Origin: Actinobacteria bacterium UBA2236
GTDB lineage: Bacteria > Actinomycetota > Actinomycetes > Nanopelagicales > Nanopelagicaceae
Direction of reading: 5' to 3'
DNA: 10,705 nucleotides
Assembly: GCA_002347935.1 (NCBI GenBank)
Contig: DDYK01000005.1
Span: 2,538 to 13,242, forward strand
Every line of letters begins with the position of its first letter. Positions within the stretch are counted from its first letter, which is position 1. The position numbers and the translations under genes are program-made. Shown here one piece after another: positions 1-5,800 of this stretch. The notes under the pieces were generated by a model. That model saw only the letters and a program-made list of their open reading frames with translations. It was not told the DNA's origin and searched no databases.

Positions 1-267
1 CTCCTTCATGGTGGAGCAAATGTTGTTCTAGCAGAAAGCTTAGGTTCAGTTGGAACCCACCTACATGCAGGACCCTCTAGAAGAATTGTTGGAATTGAGA
101 TAAGTGCAAGCCATCATAAGAGCGCAACAGAGGGCTATGTAACAGCAGTTGCAACAGCAGTAACACTTGGAAAAACTCTCTGCACTTATAACGTAGAGAT
201 TACAAACGATAAAGGCGAGAAAACCTGCACCGCAAGAATTACATGCTTAATTCTTGCTCAGCGCTAG
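1..267 (+). CDS. PaaI/YdiI-like hotdog-fold thioesterase, C-terminal part (5' end outside window)
   Basis: The frame is open from the first base to TAG at 265-267 and gives 88 residues. It begins with LHGGANVVLAESLGSVG, which closely matches the HGG...LAES active-site helix of E. coli YdiI/MenI-type hotdog thioesterases. The Glu of LAES is the expected catalytic carboxylate. Downstream, VGIEISASHHKSA and EGYVTAVATAVTLG match the family's central strands. The likely role is hydrolysis of a cytosolic acyl-CoA (aryl or enoyl types are typical), but the substrate cannot be read from sequence. About 50 N-terminal residues lie outside the window. It is the only plus-strand gene here, and its stop codon touches the livF stop codon with no spacer. 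From memory, a PaaI-like gene near liv and pdtaR is a recurrent actinobacterial arrangement. Confidence 0.88.
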   Translation, partial: LLHGGANVVLAESLGSVGTHLHAGPSRRIVGIEISASHHKSATEGYVTAVATAVTLGKTLCTYNVEITNDKGEKTCTARITCLILAQR

Positions 268-996
268 TTAATCTAGCTCGTGCGCCCCTGTTCCAAGATA
301 AGCTGACTTAACATGCGGATCATTTAGCAAGTCTTTACCCTTTGCTTCTTTAGTAATATTTCCAACTTCCAATACATAGGCTCGATCAGAGCGCTGAAGA
401 GCTTGCTGTGCGTTCTGTTCAACCAAAAGAATTGTCACTCCAATTTTATTAATCTGGGTAATGATGCGGAAAATATTGGCAATCATCTGCGGAGCAAGGC
501 CCATTGAAGGCTCATCTAGAAGAAGCACCTTGGGTTTTGCCATTAACGCGCGCCCGATAGCAAGCATCTGTTGCTCACCACCTGAGAGAGTTCCTCCGGC
601 CTGCGTGGATCTCTCTTTTAGGCGAGGAAATAGTTCATAGACTGTTGCCAAATCCTCTGCAATCTCCGACTTTTTCATCTTGAGGTGGTATTTACCGAGC
701 TCAAGATTTTCAAGAACGCTCATACCAGGGAAGATTTGGCGACCTTCTGGTGCTTGAGATATTCCAAGCGAAACTCTCTGATGCGCCTTATATTTCAATA
801 TGTCTTCACCATCGTAGGTGATACTGCCTGAAGTTGGATTTAAAATTCCAGAGATGGTCTTTAGTAATGTAGTTTTCCCGGCTCCATTAGCTCCAATTAG
901 CGAAACAATTTCGCCCTGATTTACTACCAGGGAAATACCCTTTACTGCCTCAATTTTTCCATAAGCAACACGTAGATCCTTAATTTCAAGACGCAT
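268..996 (-). CDS. livF: Branched-chain amino acid ABC transporter ATP-binding protein LivF
   Basis: This 242-residue cytoplasmic ATPase is one of two nucleotide-binding subunits of the high-affinity branched-chain amino acid (LIV-type) importer. Visible motifs are Walker A GANGAGKT (35-42), the Q-loop Gln near 81 in SQAPEGRQIFP, the signature LSGGEQQ (137-143), and Walker B VLLLDEP (157-163). The segment LVEQNAQQAL (191-200) has Gln-Asn where most ABC ATPases have the switch His; that is normal for LivF. The APEGRQIFPGMSVLENL stretch and the full family length separate it from LivG. Its ATG overlaps the end of livG by 11 bases. An AGGAG sits about nine bases upstream, so translation is probably coupled. 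It is the last gene of the operon and no terminator hairpin was seen after it. The transported substrate could be other amino acids or amides, since the family is broad. Confidence 0.95.
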   Translation of the reverse strand: MRLEIKDLRVAYGKIEAVKGISLVVNQGEIVSLIGANGAGKTTLLKTISGILNPTSGSITYDGEDILKYKAHQRVSLGISQAPEGRQIFPGMSVLENLELGKYHLKMKKSEIAEDLATVYELFPRLKERSTQAGGTLSGGEQQMLAIGRALMAKPKVLLLDEPSMGLAPQMIANIFRIITQINKIGVTILLVEQNAQQALQRSDRAYVLEVGNITKEAKGKDLLNDPHVKSAYLGTGAHELD

Positions 997-1762
997 CTTC
1001 AGGTACTCCTAAATAAGCCTCGATAACTCTTGGATCATTCTGGACGTTGCCCGGCGAGCTATCTGCAATTTTCTGTCCAAAATCTAGAACAACCACTCGA
1101 TCTGAAACCTTCATAACTAGAGACATATCATGCTCTATTAGAAGGACCGTGTATCCAGCATCGCGAATCTTCCTTATTGTTGCCGCCAGCTCAACTTTCT
1201 CTGCAGGATTAAACCCAGCTGCAGGTTCATCGAGAAGCAATAATTTGGGCTCTGCTCCCATGGCTCTTGCAATCTCAAGCCTTCTCTGAACACCATATGG
1301 AAGGTTCTTTGCTAGGCGATCTGCATACTCTCCAATTCCAATGAAATCCAATAACTCCTGCGCCCTTGCCTTATCGCGCTTTTCTTCTCGACGTGAAACT
1401 GGGAAACCAAATAATCCTGAAACCAACCCAGACCTTTTATGCGTATCAGTTGCGGTCATAACATTCTCGAGGGCAGTCATATCTCCCCAGAGTCGAATGT
1501 TTTGGAAAGTTCTAGCCACGCCTCTTTTCGTGATCTTATAGCGCTTAACCCCAGCCAATGATTTTCCATCGAAAATAATTTCTCCTGAGGTTATCTGATA
1601 AACGCCTGTGATTACATTGAAGACCGTGGTCTTGCCAGCACCATTCGGCCCAATAAGCCCAAGGATTTCCTGATTCTTGACATCAAATGTCACATCACTT
1701 AGAGCAGTTACACCACCAAATTTCATGGTGACGTTCTTTAGTTGAATTAAGGATGAACTCAT
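986..1762 (-). CDS. livG: Branched-chain amino acid ABC transporter ATP-binding protein LivG
   Basis: This 258-residue protein is the second ATPase of the LIV-type importer and is expected to pair with LivF beneath the LivH-LivM channel. Walker A is GPNGAGKT (38-45), the Q-loop is RTFQNIRLW (Gln 87), and the LivG-specific signature LPYGVQRRLE falls at 154-163. Walker B is LLLLDEP (174-180), with the catalytic Glu at 179 and the switch His at 211 in LLIEHDMSLV. The C-terminal tail NDPRVIEAYLG is typical of the family. The length is normal and no key residue is missing. The ATG lies in a four-base ATGA overlap with the livM stop. AAGGA is six bases upstream, so the two genes are translated together. 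Assignment is secure; substrate preference is inferred from family membership. Confidence 0.95.
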   Translation of the reverse strand: MSSSLIQLKNVTMKFGGVTALSDVTFDVKNQEILGLIGPNGAGKTTVFNVITGVYQITSGEIIFDGKSLAGVKRYKITKRGVARTFQNIRLWGDMTALENVMTATDTHKRSGLVSGLFGFPVSRREEKRDKARAQELLDFIGIGEYADRLAKNLPYGVQRRLEIARAMGAEPKLLLLDEPAAGFNPAEKVELAATIRKIRDAGYTVLLIEHDMSLVMKVSDRVVVLDFGQKIADSSPGNVQNDPRVIEAYLGVPEDAS

Positions 1763-2781
1763 GATGCATCCTTTTTGACTATAGCCTTTTCTCTTTTCTT
1801 TCGTGGCAACAAGCCATCTGGTCGCAGATTCATCATGATCACCAAAACAAGACCAAAGACTAGAAGTCTGGCGTCAGAAAGGAAGCGAATACGATCTGGT
1901 AGGTAGCCAAGAATTACAGCCCCTAGAATTACGCCCCAGATATTTCCCATGCCACCAAAGACCACACAAGCAAGAATCAAAATGGAGATCTGAAGTGTGA
2001 AGTTATCTGGTGCAATGAATAGTGTCTTTGAAGCATAGAAAACTCCAGCCGCACCACCAACGGAGGCACCTAAAACGAAGGCCCAGACTTTGTATTTAAA
2101 AGTTGGGACACCTAGCAATTCTGCGGCATCCTCATCTTGGCGAATTGATTCCCACGCTCTACCAGCGCGGCGAACTGAAAGACGACGCACCATCCAGATT
2201 GCGAACAAGATAAGAACCAATAGGGTCCAGTAATAGATTCGATGGCTATCAAATCTATACTCAATTCCGAAAATAGCAGGAGGGGTCGGAATGTTAATGA
2301 TTCCTTCAGAGCGTCCAAGCGCGCCAAGGTTAAGAGCAACGATTCTTACAATCTCGCCAAATCCAAGAGTAATAATTGCAAGATAATCACCACGAAGCTT
2401 GAGGGCAGGAACTCCTAGGATAATTCCAGAAAACATTGCCATGGCGATTCCAATTGGCAAAATCTCCCAGGTGTTTAAATCTGTTTTTGTTCCCAGCAAG
2501 CCCATCGTGTAGGCGCCGATGGCAAAAAAGGCAACATAACCGAGATCGAGTAATCCGCTCTTTCCAATTACAATGTTTAGGCCAATTGCCATAAGAACAT
2601 ACATGGCTATTGGATAAACCAGCACCGATTCATAATCAGCAATTGGAGTATTTAGAATTGTGCCTCCCATAAATGGAAGCGCGGCTGCGATCGCAACTCC
2701 ACTTAAGGCAATCCCAATACGACCAAGGCGGCCTTGGCTCTCCCAAATTTCCGCCCCCTTATCACGAAGATTAATCATCAT
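1759..2781 (-). CDS. livM: Branched-chain amino acid ABC transporter permease LivM
   Basis: This is a 340-residue integral membrane permease, one half of the LIV importer channel. About nine hydrophobic segments are visible, beginning near residues 22-40. The family-diagnostic run GLNIVIGKSGLLDLGYVAFFA is near residues 67-87. The cytoplasmic coupling region follows in DYLAIITLGFGEIVRI, and a late block CVVFGGMGNIWG leads into RPDGLLP near the C-terminus. These identify LivM rather than LivH. The protein begins MMINLRDKG. The first ATG sits in a four-base ATGA overlap with the livH stop, with a GAGG just upstream; the next codon is also ATG, so the exact initiator is uncertain by one residue. 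The N-terminal extension before TM1 (about 20 polar residues) is ordinary for LivM. It is expected to form a heterodimer with LivH in the cytoplasmic membrane. Confidence 0.94.
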   Translation of the reverse strand: MMINLRDKGAEIWESQGRLGRIGIALSGVAIAAALPFMGGTILNTPIADYESVLVYPIAMYVLMAIGLNIVIGKSGLLDLGYVAFFAIGAYTMGLLGTKTDLNTWEILPIGIAMAMFSGIILGVPALKLRGDYLAIITLGFGEIVRIVALNLGALGRSEGIINIPTPPAIFGIEYRFDSHRIYYWTLLVLILFAIWMVRRLSVRRAGRAWESIRQDEDAAELLGVPTFKYKVWAFVLGASVGGAAGVFYASKTLFIAPDNFTLQISILILACVVFGGMGNIWGVILGAVILGYLPDRIRFLSDARLLVFGLVLVIMMNLRPDGLLPRKKREKAIVKKDAS

Positions 2782-3728
2782 GCCCTCGTCTGGGTTAAAG
2801 CTTCACCGAATAACCCGTTCGGTCTGGTGTAAAGAATAAGCACGAGCACAACGAATACAGTAACGGCCTTCCACTGTGTTCCAAGAAAGAATGATGCGTA
2901 AGTTTCAAGAAGTCCCAAAGCCAGTCCACCGTAAAATGCACCCTTGATATTTCCAATCCCACCCAAGATTGCTGCCGTAAACGCCGCGATTCCTAATTCA
3001 AATCCAATATTTGAGGCAGTATTTTCATACTTCAATACATAGAAAAATCCAGCAGCTCCGGTCATCAAGCCGCCCACTAAGAATGTGGCCGAGACTACGC
3101 CATCAATATTAATTCCCATTAAACGAGCTGCATTTGGGTTCATAGAAACTGCACGAATTGCCTTGCCCATTCGAGTCCTATTTACAAACGTCATCAGCGC
3201 CGCAAAAAGAATTAATGCTGAAATAACGATAATGGTGTTATCTATTCGAATACCAGCGTCAAAGAACTGTCCAATAAACTTCTTTTCCATCGCCCGCGGA
3301 CTTGCAACTGGACGTGAATCGGTAAGAATTCGAACACTTTCTGCAAGAACCATTGAAACGCCGATAGCTGAAATCAAGGGAGCAAGAACTCCTGAGTTCA
3401 TTCTTCTCAATCTTCTATATGCAACAATTTCTACTAACATTGAAAGGACACCAGAGACCAACATAGAAAATATCAAGGCCGTTGCAAGTATTAGCACGAG
3501 CCGGAAACCAGTTGCTGGCTCTGAGGCTTGAGTAAATTTAAATACATCTCGAACCACAATAATTGTGGCAAATGTGCCAACCATAAAGATCTCTGAATTT
3601 GCGAAGTTGATCATGCGTAGGACGCCGTAGACCATGGTGTAGCCCAGAGCGATGAGAATGTATATAAAGCCAAGGCTTAAACCACCGAAAGTGAGCGACC
3701 AGAATTGATCTAGAAAGTTTCCTATCAA
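2778..3728 (-). CDS. livH: Branched-chain amino acid ABC transporter permease LivH (TTG start)
   Basis: This 316-residue membrane permease is the partner of LivM. Family hallmarks are LSLGFIYILIALGYTMVYGVLRMINFANSE at residues 17-46 and GRAxRAVSMNP-like KAIRAVSMNPNAARLMGI near 190-205, the EAA-type loop that contacts the ATPases. AAILGGIGNIKGAFYGG and a C-terminal RPNGLFGE complete the pattern. About eight hydrophobic segments are visible. Initiation must be at TTG (3726-3728). The in-frame codons just upstream are GCC, GGC and then a TAA stop, and the first ATG downstream is inside TM1. A weak AAGG lies six bases upstream. A TTG start and a modest ribosome site, together with the hairpins after livK, suggest lower output than the binding protein. 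Its stop overlaps livM by four bases. Confidence 0.93.
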   Translation of the reverse strand: MIGNFLDQFWSLTFGGLSLGFIYILIALGYTMVYGVLRMINFANSEIFMVGTFATIIVVRDVFKFTQASEPATGFRLVLILATALIFSMLVSGVLSMLVEIVAYRRLRRMNSGVLAPLISAIGVSMVLAESVRILTDSRPVASPRAMEKKFIGQFFDAGIRIDNTIIVISALILFAALMTFVNRTRMGKAIRAVSMNPNAARLMGINIDGVVSATFLVGGLMTGAAGFFYVLKYENTASNIGFELGIAAFTAAILGGIGNIKGAFYGGLALGLLETYASFFLGTQWKAVTVFVVLVLILYTRPNGLFGEALTQTRA

Positions 3729-3747
3729 GGCGCCTTATTCCTATCCA

Positions 3748-3798
3748 AAACTTTGAATTAAAGTTTCGGCAGGCCCTCGAAAAGAGAGCCTGCCGAAA
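3748..3798 (-). terminator. Tandem hairpins between livK and livH (attenuator or mRNA-stabilising element)
   Basis: On the minus strand a 15-base arm at 3798-3784 pairs with 3778-3764 around a five-base TTTTC loop. All pairs are Watson-Crick except one G-U. It starts 16 bases after the livK stop. A second hairpin follows: AAACTTT (3766-3760), loop AATTC, AAAGTTT (3754-3748). The two share three bases, so their bases compete. No clean run of U follows the large stem on the minus strand (next bases are CTTTAATTC), so full Rho-independent termination is doubtful. The likely role, inferred from position, is partial termination or protection of the livK 3' end from exonucleases. Either would make the binding protein more abundant than the permeases. 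The plus-strand side of the stem does run into a T-rich tail, but no plus-strand gene leads into it. Confidence 0.7.
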
Positions 3799-3814
3799 TT
3801 TTCTTACTTCTTCT

Positions 3815-4969
3815 TTACTTAACTGGTCCTGTGAACTTGATAACGCCACCCTTGACTTCGAAGCCATTCATGACGCCACCAGCGACATCACCATAAGCAT
3901 CAAACTTAATGGTGGAACCGGTAAGTGACTTTCCGCTATATGCCTTAACGCACTTAAGCATTGCTTCGCGTGTTGAAACACCCTTTGCAACGCAGCTTAG
4001 GAATACGTTTGTAGCATCAATGGACTCAGCAGCGTAAACGCCTGAGGCCTTACCCATCTGCTTCTTGAAATCTGCTTCTAGCTTTGCGCTGATTTCAGCA
4101 AGTGGGACTGTTCCTGCAGTTAGACGAACTCCCTCAAGCACAGAAGCTGGAGCCAGAGTTACGAAGCTTGGGCTTAGTACGCCGTCGCCGCCTGCAAGAA
4201 TTCCGGTGTATCCGCTATCACGTAGCTGCTTGAAGAATGGTGCAGCCTGTGGGAAGTAACCGGTGTAGATAACAACGTTTGCAGCTGCAGTCTTGATCTT
4301 AGAGATCGTTGCAGACCAGTCAGTTGTCTTGTCTGAAACGCTATCAAATCCGGCTGATTGACCAGCAGGGATTGAAGGTTTCATGTAATCAACTAGACCA
4401 ACGCCGTAAGCTGATTGATCGTCAACTACGAATACCTTAGGTGATGAAACACCCTTTGTAGCCAACTTAAATAGTGATGGACCCTGAACCTTGTCGGTTG
4501 GTGGTACACGGTGGAATACAGGAACTCCCATGGCGCCACCTTCAGCAGCTGGGTTTGTAATCGACACACGTGTTGCTGATGGAGAAATCATCGGCAATAG
4601 AGTCTGCTTGTAATAAGGAAGTGCAGCAATTGTTGCACCTGAATAAGCAGCTCCAACAAGTCCAATGATCTTCTTGTTCGATGCGATTCCTGGAGCAACC
4701 TTTGCAGATTGTGCTGGATCGCCCTGGTCATCTGCCTGAACAACCTTAACTACATACTTACCTTTGTTCTTCGCATTAAAGAGTTTGACTGCATAAAGCA
4801 TGCCAGCCAATTCATCCTGACCAACTGATGCTTCTTCGCCAGTTAGAGGACCCTGAAACGCGAGGGTGATTGTCTTAGCTGCTGCATTTGACGCTGGTGC
4901 AATTGCAACCAGTGACGCAGCTGCCAATGCGGCCGCTGCAGCAACCGAAATTAATCCACGCTTCTTCAT
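3815..4969 (-). CDS. livK: Branched-chain amino acid ABC transporter substrate-binding protein LivK
   Basis: This 384-residue protein is the extracytoplasmic ligand receptor of the LIV importer (periplasmic-binding-protein fold type I). Residues 1-29 form a Sec signal peptide: MKKRG, a long Ala-rich core, and ASNA before a likely cleavage near residue 29. The mature part opens with TITLAFQGPLTGEEASVGQ, the usual first strand and ligand loop, and contains KIIGLVGAAYSGATIAALPYY and LLPMISPSATRVSIT, typical of Leu/Ile/Val receptors. Two Cys near the C-terminus (FLSC...LKC) could form a disulfide. No lipobox Cys is present, which is unusual for a monoderm receptor. AAAGG lies seven bases before the ATG. 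It is the first gene of the liv operon and is followed by a strong hairpin. The exact ligand is not deducible; branched-chain or other neutral amino acids are most likely. Confidence 0.93.
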   Translation of the reverse strand: MKKRGLISVAAAAALAAASLVAIAPASNAAAKTITLAFQGPLTGEEASVGQDELAGMLYAVKLFNAKNKGKYVVKVVQADDQGDPAQSAKVAPGIASNKKIIGLVGAAYSGATIAALPYYKQTLLPMISPSATRVSITNPAAEGGAMGVPVFHRVPPTDKVQGPSLFKLATKGVSSPKVFVVDDQSAYGVGLVDYMKPSIPAGQSAGFDSVSDKTTDWSATISKIKTAAANVVIYTGYFPQAAPFFKQLRDSGYTGILAGGDGVLSPSFVTLAPASVLEGVRLTAGTVPLAEISAKLEADFKKQMGKASGVYAAESIDATNVFLSCVAKGVSTREAMLKCVKAYSGKSLTGSTIKFDAYGDVAGGVMNGFEVKGGVIKFTGPVK

Positions 4970-4993
4970 TTAGTACCTTTCATTCATGATCAT
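4970..4993 (-). promoter_or_regulatory. Possible leader mini-ORF directly upstream of livK (MIMNERY)
   Basis: On the minus strand, ATG at 4993-4991 opens seven codons (MIMNERY) ending in TAA at 4972-4970. The livK ATG follows that TAA immediately and in frame. A second ATG at 4987-4985 would give MNERY and has AGGGGG seven bases upstream, a fair ribosome site. The livK ribosome site AAAGG is inside the mini-ORF. If translated, a terminating ribosome would be handed straight to livK. Such a short frame can occur by chance, and a single Ile codon does not make a classical attenuator peptide. Confidence 0.3.
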
Positions 4994-4995
4994 GC

Positions 4996-5014
4996 CCCCT
5001 GGGACAGGGAGGGG
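4996..5014 (-). promoter_or_regulatory. Alternative small hairpins in the livK leader
   Basis: Two mutually exclusive stems are visible. CCCCT (4996-5000, plus-strand reading) pairs with AGGGG (5010-5014). Alternatively CCCTG (4997-5001) pairs with CAGGG (5005-5009) around a three-base loop. Either would bury the minus-strand AGGGGG that could act as ribosome site for the mini-ORF before livK. The stems are short (five pairs each), so this is a weak structural call without a covariation test. Confidence 0.3.
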
Positions 5015-5052
5015 TGAAGGTTAGCCTTAGGTTCATTCGCAGGGCAACCGGG

Positions 5053-5058
5053 ATTATC
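5053..5058 (-). promoter_or_regulatory. Candidate -10 element for livK
   Basis: Minus-strand GATAAT lies in the 139-base gap between pdtaR and livK, and is one base from the TATAAT consensus. It would place the transcript start about 75 bases before the livK ATG. No convincing -35 hexamer is seen at 16-18 bases, which is common in Actinobacteria. No terminator hairpin was seen between pdtaR and this site, so read-through from pdtaR is also possible. Confidence 0.35.
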
Positions 5059-5108
5059 GCTTGGAGCATTACATTCCTGTTACTTTTTCGCCTAAAACCG
5101 TCGAGTCC

Positions 5109-5705
5109 TTACTTATTTGGGGCTGAGGCGGGGTCAATCACCGCTTGGGCCACCTCTTTCATGGAAATTCGTCGATCCATCGCCGCCCTCTGAATCCATG
5201 AGAATGCCTCCGGCTCCGAGAGGTTTAGGGCCGTCATCAAAATTCCCTTAGCCCTGTCAATTAACTTTCTACTCTCTAATCTTTCGTGAAGATCACTTAC
5301 CTCAAGTGCTAAAGATTTCATCTGTCTATGACGACTAATTGAGATCTCAATTGCTGGAATTAAATCAGTAATTGTAAAGGGTTTAACAACATATGCCATC
5401 GCTCCAGCATCACTTGCTCGCTCTATCAAATCTTTTTGACTAAAAGCGGTAAGCATTAGAACTGGAGAGATATCGATTATCTGAGTTGCAGCAGAGATTC
5501 CATCAAGGATTGGCATCTTCACATCAAGAATTGCTAAGTCTGGCTTTAACTCTTTTGCAAGATCTACTGCCTCTTGGCCATTTCCTGCCTGAGCTACCAC
5601 TTCATATCCTGACTCACTTAGCATCTCAACTAAATCCATTCGGATTAAAGTTTCATCTTCAGCAATTAAGATGCGATGAGATTGAGAATTACTATTTGTA
5701 CTCAC
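5109..5705 (-). CDS. pdtaR: PdtaR-type response regulator with ANTAR RNA-binding domain (GTG start)
   Basis: This 198-residue cytoplasmic regulator has a receiver domain (about 10-125) and a C-terminal ANTAR domain (about 137-190). The receiver shows the acidic pair E16-D17, phospho-acceptor D61 in LDVKMP, T86 in LTAF and K108 in VKPF, so it looks competent for phosphotransfer. The ANTAR segment carries ESRKLIDRAKGILM and EAFSWIQRAAMDRR, matching the three-helix RNA-binding fold. The architecture and length match M. tuberculosis Rv1626 (PdtaR), which is phosphorylated by PdtaS and acts as a transcription antiterminator. No PdtaS-like kinase is in the window. The GTG at 5705-5703 is the only usable ATG, GTG or TTG before residue 23, where starting would remove the acidic pocket. 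It begins one base after the tRNA 3' end; the only ribosome-site-like bases (GAGG) are inside the tRNA acceptor stem. Confidence 0.92.
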   Translation of the reverse strand: MSTNSNSQSHRILIAEDETLIRMDLVEMLSESGYEVVAQAGNGQEAVDLAKELKPDLAILDVKMPILDGISAATQIIDISPVLMLTAFSQKDLIERASDAGAMAYVVKPFTITDLIPAIEISISRHRQMKSLALEVSDLHERLESRKLIDRAKGILMTALNLSEPEAFSWIQRAAMDRRISMKEVAQAVIDPASAPNK

Positions 5706-5706
5706 G

Positions 5707-5779
5707 TGCCTCGAGTCGGATTTGAACCGACACTATGCGGTGTTTGAGACCGCCCTCTCTACCGTTGGAGTACCGAGGC
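5707..5779 (-). tRNA. tRNA with Leu(CAA) anticodon but class I short variable loop
   Basis: The 73-base cloverleaf reads on the minus strand as follows. Acceptor GCCTCGG pairs with TCGAGGC, with one G-U at the base. A weak D arm has stem CTC/GAG and a C13-A22 mismatch. Anticodon stem GCGGT/ACCGC closes a seven-base loop CTCAAAC, with T33 and anticodon CAA. The variable loop ATAGT is five bases. T arm GTCGG, TTCAAAT, CCGAC is canonical. The discriminator is A, as in leucine tRNAs, and no CCA is encoded. A15-T48 can make the Levitt pair. CAA would read UUG (Leu). Bacterial leucine tRNAs are normally class II with a long variable arm, which is absent here, so the isotype is uncertain. The gene sits 21 bases after pyk and one base before pdtaR, so it is probably cut from a polycistronic transcript. 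Confidence 0.85.
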
Positions 5780-5800
5780 TAGATTAAATTCAGCAATATT

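Noticed and set aside
268..996. Loss of the switch histidine in LivF
   Set aside because: The EQN sequence at that place is normal for LivF proteins and not a defect.
3085..3531. 148-residue open frame on the plus strand inside livH
   Set aside because: It mirrors a strong permease gene, shows no domain, and is explained as a shadow of the coding strand.
3764..3816. Plus-strand Rho-independent terminator from the T-rich side of the livK-livH stem
   Set aside because: The fold and T-rich tail look suitable, but no plus-strand gene lies upstream; the T-rich tract is the complement of the livK 3' end.
4985..4994. Perfect ten-base palindrome CATGATCATG before livK
   Set aside because: It arises from two overlapping ATG-containing codons of the possible mini-ORF and is too short to call an operator.
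5016..5034. DtxR/IdeR iron-box-like sequence in the livK leader
   Set aside because: Against the 19-base consensus as I recall it, I count 12 matches. The left half and centre fit but the right half fails, and a liv operon is not an expected iron target.
4970..5108. ANTAR target (paired hexaloop hairpins) upstream of livK, suggested by neighbouring pdtaR
   Set aside because: The small stems seen have three- to nine-base loops and are not a tandem pair with six-base loops carrying the expected A and G, so no ANTAR target can be claimed.
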